From contig CACSKA010000010.1 in NCBI GenBank assembly GCA_902706205.1, positions 165,661 through 229,660 on the forward strand: DNA of 64,000 bases. The letters run 5' to 3'. The DNA comes from Chryseobacterium sp. 18061. GTDB taxonomy: Bacteria > Pseudomonadota > Gammaproteobacteria > Enterobacterales > Enterobacteriaceae. Below are positions 16,040 to 24,869 of the stretch, piece after piece. The notes beneath the pieces were generated by a model. That model searched no databases. It worked only from the letters and a program-made list of their open reading frames with translations, and was not told where the DNA came from. The translations under genes and the position numbers were made by a program. Numbering within the stretch: position 1 is the stretch's first letter; every line of letters starts with the position of its first letter.

Positions 16040-17320
16040 TCAAAGCTTCGCAAACACCTTACGCGCCGCGTCGATGGTGTTGTTGATATCCTGCTCGGTA
16101 TGCGCCACGGACATAAAGCCCGCTTCGAACGCTGATGGCGCCAGATAAACGCCTTCTTCCAGCATCAGATGGAAGAATTTCTTGAAGCGTTCCACATCGC
16201 ATTTCACCACATCCTGATAGCAGGTTACGGTTTTTGCATCAGTGAAGAAGATGCCGAACATCCCGCCCACATTATTCACGACCAGTGGGATCCCTGTATC
16301 ACGCGCTGCACGCAGCAGGCCCTGCGCTAACTGGTTGGTCAGGCTGGTCAGGGTTTCATGAATACCCGGCTGGGCGACTTCAGTCAGACAGGCATAACCG
16401 GCGGCCATCGCAATCGGGTTACCGGACAGCGTTCCCGCCTGATAAACCGGACCGGTTGGCGCCAGCGCGTCCATCACTTCGCGACGGCCACCAAAGGCAC
16501 CGACAGGCATTCCGCCACCAATGATTTTTCCCAGACAGGTCAGGTCAGGAACCACATCGTAGTAATCCTGAGCGCCTGCCAGTGCAACCCGGAAACCAGT
16601 CATCACTTCATCGATAATGAACAGCGCGCCAAATTCGTCACACAGCGCGCGCAGACCCGGCAGGAAGTCTGGCTGCGGTGGAATGCAGTTCATGTTACCT
16701 GCAACAGGTTCGACGATGATGCAGGCGATATCCTGTGGATATTGCTCGAACGCTTCACGTACGGACGCCAGATCGTTATAGGTGCAGGTCAGCGTGTGTT
16801 TGGCAAAATCCGCCGGCACGCCCGGAGAATTTGGTTGGCCGAGGGTCAGCGCGCCGGAGCCGGCTTTCACCAGTAGGCAATCGGCGTGTCCGTGATAGCA
16901 GCCTTCGAATTTGATGATTTTGTCACGCCCAGTGAAGCCACGAGCCAGACGGATGGCGCTCATGGTCGCTTCGGTACCGGAGTTCACCATACGCACCATG
17001 TCCATGGTCGGAACCAGTTCGGTCACCAGCGCCGCCATTTTCACTTCCATTTCGGTCGGCGCGCCGAAGCTCAATCCGCGTGATGCCGCTTCAATCACCG
17101 CGTTCCGAATGGCCGGGTGGTTGTGGCCGAGCACCATCGGGCCCCAGGAACCGACGTAGTCAATGTAGGCTTTACCATCCACATCATACAGATACGCGCC
17201 GTCGGCACGTTCGACAAACAGTGGGGTACCGCCGACGCCGGTAAAGGCACGGACCGGCGAGTTGACGCCGCCGGGGATCAGTTCGCGGGCCGCACTGTAG
17301 AGATTCTCAGATTTGCTCAT
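16040..17320 (-). CDS. hemL: HemL, glutamate-1-semialdehyde 2,1-aminomutase
   Basis: HemL converts glutamate-1-semialdehyde to 5-aminolevulinate, the first committed tetrapyrrole precursor, using pyridoxal/pyridoxamine phosphate in the cytosol. The 426 residues match E. coli in length. K265 in CLGKIIGGG is the PLP-binding lysine and the preceding IIDEVMTGFR carries the ring-contacting aspartate. It is convergent with fhuB and divergent from clcA, whose start lies 178 bp away. Confidence 0.98.
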   Translation of the reverse strand: MSKSENLYSAARELIPGGVNSPVRAFTGVGGTPLFVERADGAYLYDVDGKAYIDYVGSWGPMVLGHNHPAIRNAVIEAASRGLSFGAPTEMEVKMAALVTELVPTMDMVRMVNSGTEATMSAIRLARGFTGRDKIIKFEGCYHGHADCLLVKAGSGALTLGQPNSPGVPADFAKHTLTCTYNDLASVREAFEQYPQDIACIIVEPVAGNMNCIPPQPDFLPGLRALCDEFGALFIIDEVMTGFRVALAGAQDYYDVVPDLTCLGKIIGGGMPVGAFGGRREVMDALAPTGPVYQAGTLSGNPIAMAAGYACLTEVAQPGIHETLTSLTNQLAQGLLRAARDTGIPLVVNNVGGMFGIFFTDAKTVTCYQDVVKCDVERFKKFFHLMLEEGVYLAPSAFEAGFMSVAHTEQDINNTIDAARKVFAKL

Positions 17321-17498
17321 TCGAGGTTCCTGGTTCGTAGAAAGCGTGTTAGCGGGCTATTCTAATTTATTCCCGGAAGGTTATGAAAGTTTTGCCCAAT
17401 TGAAACAATGTAATAATGAAGGAATTTTAACGCGACGTACCGCTATAGGGTGGTTACAATGCAGTCTGCAATTTGTCCTACCAATTAATGATAATGGC

Positions 17499-18926
17499 AT
17501 GAAAGCAGAAACTCCCTCTTTTGAATCACAGCAAATCGTTCGATTGCGCCGCGGGGATGCGGTGCGCCGTTTAGTTCGCAGGGATAAAACACCGTTAGCC
17601 ATCCTGTTGATGGCCGCACTGGTTGGCACCTTAGCTGGCCTGGTGGGCGTCGCGTTTGAAAAAGCCGTTAACTGGGTGCAGAACGTGCGCATTGGCACGC
17701 TGGCGCAGGTGGCGGATCACTGGTTTTTAGTCTGGCCGCTGGCCTTTATTCTTTCCGGGCTGCTGGCAATGGTCGGCTATATCCTGGTGCGTCGTTTCGC
17801 GCCGGAAGCGGGCGGTTCTGGCATTCCTGAAATCGAAGGCGCGCTTGAAGAATTGCGTCCGGTTCGCTGGTGGCGCGTCATTCCGGTGAAATTTATCGGC
17901 GGTATGGGCACGCTGGGGGCTGGAATGGTGCTCGGACGTGAAGGCCCGACGGTGCAGCTCGGCGGCAATATTGGTCGCATGGTGCTGGATATCTTCCGTT
18001 TGCGTACTGCAGAAGCGCGTCACTCGCTGCTGGCAACCGGTGCGGCGGCAGGTCTGGCCGCGGCGTTCAATGCTCCCCTGGCGGGCATTCTCTTTATCAT
18101 CGAAGAGATGCGCCCGCAGTTCCGCTACAACCTGATTTCGATCAAGGCCGTTTTCATCGGCGTTATCATGTCCAGCGTGGTGTTCCGCATCTTCAACGGT
18201 GAAACCGCCGTCATTGAGGTCGGGAAACTCGCGAATGCGCCAGTAAACACCCTGTGGCTGTATCTGGTTTTGGGGATGATTTTCGGCTGCGTCGGGCCGC
18301 TGTTTAATCACCTGGTGCTGCGTACCCAGGATCTGTTCCAGCGTATTCACGGCGGCGATATCAAGAAATGGGTGCTGATTGGCGGTCTGCTCGGTGGTAT
18401 CTGCGGCGTGCTCGGGCTGATTGAGCCGGAAGCGGCAGGCGGCGGCTTCAACCTCATTCCTATCGCGGCGGCGGGGCATTACACCGTCGGCCTGCTGATG
18501 TTTATCTTTATTGCGCGTGTCGTGACGACGCTGCTGTGCTTCTCGTCGGGTGCACCGGGCGGCATTTTTGCCCCGATGCTTGCACTCGGCACGCTGCTCG
18601 GAACCGCATTTGGTATGGCGGCAACGGCGTGGTTCCCGGCCTATCATCTGGAACCTGGCACCTTTGCCATCGCTGGCATGGGCGCGCTGTTCGCGGCATC
18701 TGTGCGTGCGCCGCTGACCGGTATCGTGTTAGTTCTGGAAATGACAGACAACTATCAGCTCATTTTGCCAATGATTATTACCTGTCTTGGCGCAACACTA
18801 TTAGCCCAGTTCCTGGGCGGCAAACCGCTGTATTCCTCGATCCTGACCCGTACTCTTGCGAAGCAGGAAGCCGAAAAAGCAGAGAAAGAGGCGAAAGAAA
18901 AACAGGCCGTCGGGGAGAATACTTGA
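17499..18926 (+). CDS. clcA: ClcA, H+/Cl- exchange transporter
   Basis: ClcA exchanges two chloride ions for one proton across the inner membrane and supports extreme acid resistance. The 475 residues include the selectivity-filter motif GSGIP (106-110), the external gating glutamate E148 in GREGP, the internal proton glutamate E203 and the GKPLYS segment holding the chloride-coordinating tyrosine. An ATG at 17499 gives the E. coli-like N-terminus MKAETPS; the longer in-frame extension has no similarity. A hydrophilic KQEAEKAEKEAKEK tail ends the protein. Confidence 0.95.
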   Translation: MKAETPSFESQQIVRLRRGDAVRRLVRRDKTPLAILLMAALVGTLAGLVGVAFEKAVNWVQNVRIGTLAQVADHWFLVWPLAFILSGLLAMVGYILVRRFAPEAGGSGIPEIEGALEELRPVRWWRVIPVKFIGGMGTLGAGMVLGREGPTVQLGGNIGRMVLDIFRLRTAEARHSLLATGAAAGLAAAFNAPLAGILFIIEEMRPQFRYNLISIKAVFIGVIMSSVVFRIFNGETAVIEVGKLANAPVNTLWLYLVLGMIFGCVGPLFNHLVLRTQDLFQRIHGGDIKKWVLIGGLLGGICGVLGLIEPEAAGGGFNLIPIAAAGHYTVGLLMFIFIARVVTTLLCFSSGAPGGIFAPMLALGTLLGTAFGMAATAWFPAYHLEPGTFAIAGMGALFAASVRAPLTGIVLVLEMTDNYQLILPMIITCLGATLLAQFLGGKPLYSSILTRTLAKQEAEKAEKEAKEKQAVGENT

Positions 18927-19003
18927 ACGATTTAGTCAGGTATTGGATAATGAGCAAAAGACCTGGCGATACTTTAGCCAGTGCGAATTAACCGGAGTGT
19001 GAA

Positions 19004-19348
19004 ATGAGTGATGACGTAGCGCTGCCCCTACAGTTTACTGATGCGGCCGCCAGCAAAGTAAAAAACCTGATTGCGGATGAAGAGAATCCGAACCTGAAAC
19101 TGCGCGTCTATATCACCGGTGGTGGTTGCAGCGGGTTCCAGTACGGCTTCACGTTTGACGATCAGATTAACGATGGTGATATGACCATTGAGAAAGAAGG
19201 CGTCGGCCTGGTCGTTGACCCGATGAGCCTGCAATATCTGGTAGGCGGTTCGGTGGATTACACCGAAGGTCTGGAAGGCTCGCGTTTCATCGTGACCAAC
19301 CCGAATGCCAAAAGCACCTGCGGGTGTGGTTCCTCCTTCAGCGTATAA
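19004..19348 (+). CDS. erpA: ErpA, A-type iron-sulfur cluster insertion protein
   Basis: ErpA carries Fe-S clusters to apo-targets including IspG/IspH of the isoprenoid pathway, and is essential for aerobic growth of E. coli. The protein is 114 aa, with the three ligand cysteines C42 (GGGCSGF), C106 and C108 (TCGCGSSF). It lies 77 bp after clcA and ends at a bidirectional terminator shared with yadS. Confidence 0.98.
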   Translation: MSDDVALPLQFTDAAASKVKNLIADEENPNLKLRVYITGGGCSGFQYGFTFDDQINDGDMTIEKEGVGLVVDPMSLQYLVGGSVDYTEGLEGSRFIVTNPNAKSTCGCGSSFSV

Positions 19349-19366
19349 TTTCTGGAACGCTGAAAC

Positions 19367-19396
19367 AAAAAAGCCGTGTCATCGACACGGCTTTTT
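19367..19396. terminator. Bidirectional terminator between erpA and yadS
   Basis: AAAAAAGCCGTGTC-ATCG-GACACGGCTTTTT-type symmetric stem with A/T runs on both sides. It serves erpA on the plus strand and yadS, whose stop codon begins one base later, on the minus strand. Confidence 0.9.
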
Positions 19397-19397
19397 G

Positions 19398-20021
19398 CTA
19401 TCTGGAATTATCGTCTAAGGCGAAGGTCGGAAGTTTCAGGTGCCAGTGAATCGCCGCCAGGCGAATCCCGAGCGTCACCAACATGCCGAGCATGGCCGCG
19501 TTTTCCAGCGGTATTCCGAAGGTGAAATACGCGGTAGCGTGCACGATCCCACCCAGAATACAGGCGGTTGCGTAGATTTCAGTCCGCAGGATCATCGGCA
19601 CTTCGCGTGCCAGTACGTCACGGATAATCCCACCGCCGACGCCTGTTATCACGCCCATGCAGATAGCGACCAGCGGGCCGGCTCCGGCAATAAACGCTTT
19701 GTTCACGCCGATACCGACAAACACCGCGAGGCCGACTGCATCCAGCACCGGAAATATCCATTTCGGCAGGCGACGCGGCTGACGCACCAGCAAAATGGTC
19801 AACATGCTGGTGACCATTGCCACCACCAAATCGGTGGGATCTTTTACCCAGAATACCGGGCCGTGAGCCAGCGCCATATCGCGGATCGTACCGCCGCCCA
19901 CCGCTGTCACCACGCCGAGCACCAGCACGCCAAATGGGTCCATACGCAGCTTACCGGCCAGCAGAACCCCGGAAATGGCAAATACAGCAGTACCCACAAT
20001 ATCCAGCCAATAGACAAGCAT
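19398..20021 (-). CDS. yadS: YadS, TRIC-family (UPF0126) membrane protein
   Basis: A 207-residue inner-membrane protein of the TRIC family, two tandem three-helix repeats plus a seventh helix; the repeat can be seen in the paired glycine motifs GVVTAVGGGTIRD and GVITGVGGGIIRD. Bacterial TRIC homologues form trimeric cation channels, but the physiological role in enterobacteria is unknown. It ends the minus-strand group mtn-btuF-yadS, 14 bp after btuF. Confidence 0.93.
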   Translation of the reverse strand: MLVYWLDIVGTAVFAISGVLLAGKLRMDPFGVLVLGVVTAVGGGTIRDMALAHGPVFWVKDPTDLVVAMVTSMLTILLVRQPRRLPKWIFPVLDAVGLAVFVGIGVNKAFIAGAGPLVAICMGVITGVGGGIIRDVLAREVPMILRTEIYATACILGGIVHATAYFTFGIPLENAAMLGMLVTLGIRLAAIHWHLKLPTFALDDNSR

Positions 20022-20035
20022 TGATGCGTTTCCCG

Positions 20036-20836
20036 TTAATTGACCTGCGCCATTGCGGTGCAGAGTTGTTTCGCGGCGAGGATAATACGCGGGGAGGCTC
20101 GTTCAAACCAGTCGCTGTTTACGGGAATTACCGGAATTTTTAGCTGACGACCCCAGTACTGCTGAATTTTTGTCACTTCAGTGTCGCTTCCGGCGGTGAT
20201 AATTAGCTGAGGCTGCCGGGCGAGCACCTGTTCGCGGCTAACCTGCGGCCACGGAACGCGGCTGGTGGCAAAAATATTCGCTCCTCCGCAGGCCTCAATC
20301 ACTTCGTTCTGAATCGAGTTTTTATTGCTGGTAAATAACGGATTAGTGCCAAATTGCAGGAATACCGTTTTTTTCGGGCGGTGAGCATATTCTTGCTTTA
20401 GCGCGGCGAATTCATGGCGCAACGACTGCGCTGCCTGTTTCGCTTGCTCGGGCACTGGACTCCAGGCCGCCAGTTGCTGCAATGCATCAGCGATGTGCTC
20501 CACACTGCCGGTGTCTACCCACACCACTTTAATACCCAACGCGCTCAGCTGATTTACCTGTCGCTCGGCATTGCCGCCGCGCCAGGCCAGCACTATATCG
20601 GGCTTGAGTGCCACGATGCGTTCCAGATTCATCCCTTGCCAACTGGCGATTTGTTCGATATCTGATGCTTGCGGAGGATAATCAGAAAAGCTGCTCACGC
20701 CCACCGGGGTAATACCCGCCGCGAAAGCCAGTTCAGTATTGGCAGGGGAAAGCGTGACCACCCTCGGCGCGGCTATCAGCCACGCCGGAAAGGTCAACAG
20801 CAGGGCGAAAAGGCCCGATGTCAGGCCGTTACGCAT
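20036..20836 (-). CDS. btuF: BtuF, periplasmic vitamin B12-binding protein
   Basis: BtuF delivers cobalamin to the BtuCD importer. The 266-residue precursor (E. coli length) has an N-terminal signal peptide ending near LIAAP, followed by RVVTLSPANTELAFAAG, typical of class III binding proteins. Its start overlaps the end of mtn by 8 bp, so it is translated from the mtn transcript. No cobalamin riboswitch is visible upstream, as in E. coli btuF. Confidence 0.95.
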   Translation of the reverse strand: MRNGLTSGLFALLLTFPAWLIAAPRVVTLSPANTELAFAAGITPVGVSSFSDYPPQASDIEQIASWQGMNLERIVALKPDIVLAWRGGNAERQVNQLSALGIKVVWVDTGSVEHIADALQQLAAWSPVPEQAKQAAQSLRHEFAALKQEYAHRPKKTVFLQFGTNPLFTSNKNSIQNEVIEACGGANIFATSRVPWPQVSREQVLARQPQLIITAGSDTEVTKIQQYWGRQLKIPVIPVNSDWFERASPRIILAAKQLCTAMAQVN

Positions 20837-21527
20837 TCGCCAGGTTCTGGACCAGCGTTTCGACCATCAGGGTCGACTGTTTAGCGGCGACGGCGAGGAA
20901 CTCATCAAAGCTCAGGTGCGATTGCTGATCGGCGACGTCAGAAATGGCGCGAACAACAACGAACGGCACACCGAAGTTATGACAGACGTGTGCGATAGCG
21001 GTGGCTTCCATTTCCACGGCAACCGCCTGCGGGAAGTTGTGGCGGATTTTCGCCAGGCTTACGGAACCATTAATGAACGCATCGCCGCTGACGATAAGCC
21101 CACGTACGGCGTTGAGGCTAAGCTGTTTGATGCAATTTTCTGCTGCTTCAATCAGTTTCGCATCAGCCGCGAAGCCTGCCGGGCAGCCTGGTAGCTGGCC
21201 GTACTCATAACCAAAAGCGGTGACGTCGGCATCGTGATAGCGCGCTTCATCGGAGACGACGATATCGCCCACTTTCAGCGTAGGGGCCAGGCCGCCTGCG
21301 GAACCGGTGTTAATGATGACGTCAGGTTTGCAGCGTTCGATCAGCAGGGCGGCACCCATCGCGGCAGCCACTTTGCCGATCCCAGATTTCAGCAGGGCAA
21401 CGTCAATACCATTCAGCTGGCCGGTGTAAATTTCGCTCCCGCCGATGGTGATAGTCTGACGGTTTTGGATTTTGTCACGCAGCAGCGTCACTTCTTCTTC
21501 CATTGCACCAATAATGCCGATTTTCAT
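20829..21527 (-). CDS. mtn: MtnN, 5'-methylthioadenosine/S-adenosylhomocysteine nucleosidase
   Basis: This cytosolic hydrolase removes adenine from methylthioadenosine, S-adenosylhomocysteine and 5'-deoxyadenosine, clearing inhibitory by-products of SAM use and feeding autoinducer-2 synthesis. The 232 residues start MKIGIIGAMEEE, with the catalytic E12 in that motif and the catalytic aspartate in AISDVAD near residue 197. First gene of the mtn-btuF-yadS group and divergent from dgt. Confidence 0.98.
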   Translation of the reverse strand: MKIGIIGAMEEEVTLLRDKIQNRQTITIGGSEIYTGQLNGIDVALLKSGIGKVAAAMGAALLIERCKPDVIINTGSAGGLAPTLKVGDIVVSDEARYHDADVTAFGYEYGQLPGCPAGFAADAKLIEAAENCIKQLSLNAVRGLIVSGDAFINGSVSLAKIRHNFPQAVAVEMEATAIAHVCHNFGVPFVVVRAISDVADQQSHLSFDEFLAVAAKQSTLMVETLVQNLANA

Positions 21528-21601
21528 AGATTTACTCGCGATGTGATGGGTTTAAAGGCATAGTTTATCATGGAGCACGCATTTCCGGACCGGGAGAGGC
21601 T

Positions 21602-23116
21602 ATGGCCACAATTGATTTTCGCACAAAGATAAACTGGCGTCGGCGTTACCGCTCGCCGCAGAACGCTGCGACGGAACATGAAATCCTGCGGATCTTCGAA
21701 AGCGATCGCGGGCGCATCGTCAATTCCCCGGCTATTCGTCGGCTGCAGCAGAAAACTCAGGTCTTCCCTCTGGAACGCAATGCAGCGGTGCGCACGCGGC
21801 TGACGCACTCTATGGAAGTTCAGCAGGTTGGGCGCTATATCGCCAAAGAAGTGCTGAGCCGCCTGAAGGAGCGCAAGCTGCTGGAGGTATACGGGCTGGA
21901 TGAACTGACTGGGCCGTTTGAAAGTATCATCGAGATGGCCTGTCTGATGCACGATATCGGCAATCCGCCGTTTGGGCATTTTGGTGAAGCAGCGATTAAC
22001 GACTGGTTTCGCCAGCGCCTGTGGCCTACGGATGCCGCCAGTCAGCCATTAAGCGACGATCGTTGCCTGGTCGGCACGCTGCGTCTGCGCGACGGGGAAG
22101 ATACCCTGAATGAACTCCGTCGTCGGGTGCGCCAGGATCTCTGCCAGTTTGAAGGTAACGCCCAAGGTATTCGCCTGGTACATACGTTGATGCGTATGAA
22201 TCTCACCTGGGCTCAGGTCGGCTGTATTCTGAAATACACGCGTCCTGCATGGTGGCGGGGCAAGCCGCCCGAAAGTCACAGCTATTTAATGAAGAAACCT
22301 GGCTATTATTTCGCCGAAGAGGCCTATATTGCGAGGTTACGTAAAGAACTCGATTTAGCCCCTTACAGTCGCTTTCCATTGACGTGGATTATGGAAGCCG
22401 CCGACGATATTTCTTATTGCGTGGCCGACCTGGAAGATGCCGTTGAGAAACGCATTTTCAGCGTGGAACAACTTTATCAGCACCTGTATGACGCGTGGGG
22501 CACGCACGAAAAAGGTTCGCTGTTCTCACAGGTTGTCGAAAACGCCTGGGATAAATCTCGGTCTAATACCTTAAGTCGCAGTACAGAAGATCAGTTCTTT
22601 ATGTATCTGCGGGTGAATACACTGAATAAGCTGGTACCCTACGCCGCGCAGCGATTTATCGATAATCTTCCGAAGATATATACCGGGGATTTCAACCACG
22701 CGCTGCTAGAAGACGAAAGTGACTACAGCCAGCTGCTTGAATTATATAAAAACGTCGCCATTAAACAGGTATTCAGTCACCCCGACGTTGAGCAGCTGGA
22801 ATTGCAGGGGTACCGCGTGATTAGCGGGTTGCTGGAGATTTACCAGCCGCTGTTGAAATTATCGCTGGCGGATTTTAACGAGCTGGTGGAAAAAGAGCGC
22901 TTACGTCATTTGCCGATTGAAAGCCGTCTGTTTCAAAAACTGTCGACGCGACATCGTCTGGCGTACGTTGAAGCGGTAAATAAAATCCCGCGTGACGCCA
23001 CCGAGTATCCATTGATGGAGTACTATTATCGCTGTCGTTTGATTCAGGATTATATCAGCGGCATGACCGATCTTTATGCCTGGGATGAATACCGCCGCTT
23101 GATGGCTGTGGAATAA
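21602..23116 (+). CDS. dgt: Dgt, deoxyguanosinetriphosphate triphosphohydrolase
   Basis: Dgt cleaves dGTP to deoxyguanosine and triphosphate, keeping dGTP pools down; loss causes a mutator phenotype in E. coli. The 504-residue protein has the HD-domain metal residues H69 (LTHSME), H117 and D118 (LMHDIGNPPFGH). The length is one residue short of E. coli. It starts 74 bp from the divergent mtn gene and is followed by the degP promoter region. Confidence 0.97.
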   Translation: MATIDFRTKINWRRRYRSPQNAATEHEILRIFESDRGRIVNSPAIRRLQQKTQVFPLERNAAVRTRLTHSMEVQQVGRYIAKEVLSRLKERKLLEVYGLDELTGPFESIIEMACLMHDIGNPPFGHFGEAAINDWFRQRLWPTDAASQPLSDDRCLVGTLRLRDGEDTLNELRRRVRQDLCQFEGNAQGIRLVHTLMRMNLTWAQVGCILKYTRPAWWRGKPPESHSYLMKKPGYYFAEEAYIARLRKELDLAPYSRFPLTWIMEAADDISYCVADLEDAVEKRIFSVEQLYQHLYDAWGTHEKGSLFSQVVENAWDKSRSNTLSRSTEDQFFMYLRVNTLNKLVPYAAQRFIDNLPKIYTGDFNHALLEDESDYSQLLELYKNVAIKQVFSHPDVEQLELQGYRVISGLLEIYQPLLKLSLADFNELVEKERLRHLPIESRLFQKLSTRHRLAYVEAVNKIPRDATEYPLMEYYYRCRLIQDYISGMTDLYAWDEYRRLMAVE

Positions 23117-23174
23117 CGCGGAAGTTTTGTAAAGACGGACAATATTTTTTTACTTTTTCCAGAAAGTTAAATCC

Positions 23175-23202
23175 GGAACTTAGCGTTATAAATTGAATCT
23201 GA
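23175..23202 (+). promoter_or_regulatory. Sigma-E promoter of degP
   Basis: A GGAACTT -35 element and TCTGA -10 element are separated by 16 bp, matching the sigma-E consensus and the known E. coli degP promoter. A GTAAA half-site at 23129-23133, in the position of the E. coli CpxR region, suggests Cpx input as well. Confidence 0.88.
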
Positions 23203-23255
23203 CAGTCACATACACAGCAACTTTTGCTTTATCTGACATTTAGAGATTACGAGAC

Positions 23256-24704
23256 ATGAAAAAAACAACGTTAGCAATGAGTGCACTGGCTCTGAGTTTA
23301 AGTCTGGCCCTGTCCCCACTGTCTGCATCGGCTGCGGAAACAGCTTCCTCCGCCACGACTGCCCAGCAGATGCCAAGCCTGGCACCGATGCTGGAAAAAG
23401 TGATGCCTTCCGTTGTGAGCATTAACGTGGAAGGGAGTACCACGGTGAATACCCCGCGTATGGGGCGTAACTTCCAGCAGTTCTTCGGTGATAACTCCCC
23501 GTTCTGTCAGGACGGTTCGCCTTTCCAGAACTCTCCGTTCTGTCAGGGCGGTGGACAGGGTGGCCCTGGCGCACCAAGGGGTAACGGTGGCTCCCAGCAA
23601 GAAAAATTCATGGCGCTGGGTTCTGGCGTAATCATTGATGCAGCGAAAGGCTATGTAGTTACCAACAACCACGTGGTGGATAACGCCACCACCATTAAAA
23701 TTTCCCTGAGCGATGGCCGCAAATTTGATGCGAAAGTGGTGGGTAAAGATCCTCGCTCTGACATCGCGCTTATCCAAATTCAGGATCCGAAAAATCTCAC
23801 TGCGATTAAACTCGCCGATTCCGATGCGCTGCGCGTCGGGGACTATACCGTCGCTATCGGTAACCCGTTTGGTCTCGGCGAAACCGTGACGTCCGGTATC
23901 GTTTCGGCGCTGGGTCGTAGCGGCCTGAATGTTGAAAACTACGAAAACTTTATCCAGACCGATGCGGCCATTAACCGTGGTAACTCCGGCGGTGCGTTGG
24001 TGAACCTCAACGGTGAGCTTATCGGGATTAACACTGCGATCCTTGCCCCGGACGGCGGCAACATCGGTATCGGCTTCGCTATCCCAAGCAACATGGTGAA
24101 AAGCCTGACCGAGCAGATGGTCAAATACGGCCAGGTGAAACGTGGCGAGCTGGGCATTATGGGTACCGAATTGAGCTCTGACCTCGCGAAAGCGATGAAA
24201 GTTGACGCTCAGCGCGGCGCATTCGTAAGCCAGGTGCTACCGAACTCCTCCGCGGCGAAAGCGGGTATTAAAGCAGGGGATGTCATCACCTCGCTGAACG
24301 GCAAACCAATCAGCAGCTTCTCTGCACTGCGTGCTCAGGTTGGTACCATGCCTGTTGGCAGCAAGATTGAGCTTGGCCTGGTTCGTGATGGCAAGCCGGT
24401 AAATGTATCTCTCGAACTGCAGCAGAGCAGCCAGACTCAGGTTGACTCCAGCAGCATCTTCAACGGTATTGAAGGTGCTGAGATGAGTAACAAAGGCGCA
24501 GACAAAGGCGTGGTGGTGAGTAACATCAAACCGGGTACTCAGGCTGCGCAAATTGGCCTGAAAAAAGGTGATGTGATCGTTGGCGCTAACCAGCAGCCAG
24601 TGAAAAACATTGCTGACCTGCGTAAGCTGCTTGAAAGCAAACCGAGCGTCCTGGCGCTGAATATTCAGCGTGGCGACAGCACTATCTACCTGTTAATGCA
24701 GTAA
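23256..24704 (+). CDS. degP: DegP (HtrA), periplasmic serine protease/chaperone
   Basis: DegP degrades or refolds misfolded periplasmic and outer-membrane proteins, assembling into 6-, 12- or 24-mer cages. The 482-residue precursor has a 26-residue signal peptide (ending SASA), the LA loop with two cysteines (CQDG, CQGG), the catalytic triad H139, D169 and S244 (GNSGG), and two PDZ domains, each closing with a GDVI-type ligand loop. It is eight residues longer than E. coli, mostly in the glycine-rich LA loop. Transcribed from a sigma-E promoter just upstream. Confidence 0.98.
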   Translation: MKKTTLAMSALALSLSLALSPLSASAAETASSATTAQQMPSLAPMLEKVMPSVVSINVEGSTTVNTPRMGRNFQQFFGDNSPFCQDGSPFQNSPFCQGGGQGGPGAPRGNGGSQQEKFMALGSGVIIDAAKGYVVTNNHVVDNATTIKISLSDGRKFDAKVVGKDPRSDIALIQIQDPKNLTAIKLADSDALRVGDYTVAIGNPFGLGETVTSGIVSALGRSGLNVENYENFIQTDAAINRGNSGGALVNLNGELIGINTAILAPDGGNIGIGFAIPSNMVKSLTEQMVKYGQVKRGELGIMGTELSSDLAKAMKVDAQRGAFVSQVLPNSSAAKAGIKAGDVITSLNGKPISSFSALRAQVGTMPVGSKIELGLVRDGKPVNVSLELQQSSQTQVDSSSIFNGIEGAEMSNKGADKGVVVSNIKPGTQAAQIGLKKGDVIVGANQQPVKNIADLRKLLESKPSVLALNIQRGDSTIYLLMQ

Positions 24705-24708
24705 TCTC

Positions 24709-24746
24709 AAGCGCTCTTCTCCATATGGAGGAGGGCGCTTTGCTTT
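24709..24746 (+). terminator. Terminator after degP
   Basis: AAGCGCTCTTCTCC-ATAT-GGAGGAGGGCGCTT is a long imperfect stem followed by TGCTTTT, five bases after the degP stop. Confidence 0.8.
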
Positions 24747-24869
24747 TCCCGCACTGCCTTTCTGTGAGCCTTCCCACAACTTCATACTTCCTCACTACAG
24801 TTTGTGCATTTGCACAATGCACTGCCTTGCACGCTTCCTTATTCTGTTCTTCTGCTGATAGGAGGGGTT

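Noticed and set aside
17313..17498. A longer ClcA start through the hemL-clcA promoter region
   Set aside because: No similarity to ClcA proteins before residue MKAETPS, and it would overlap the hemL start.
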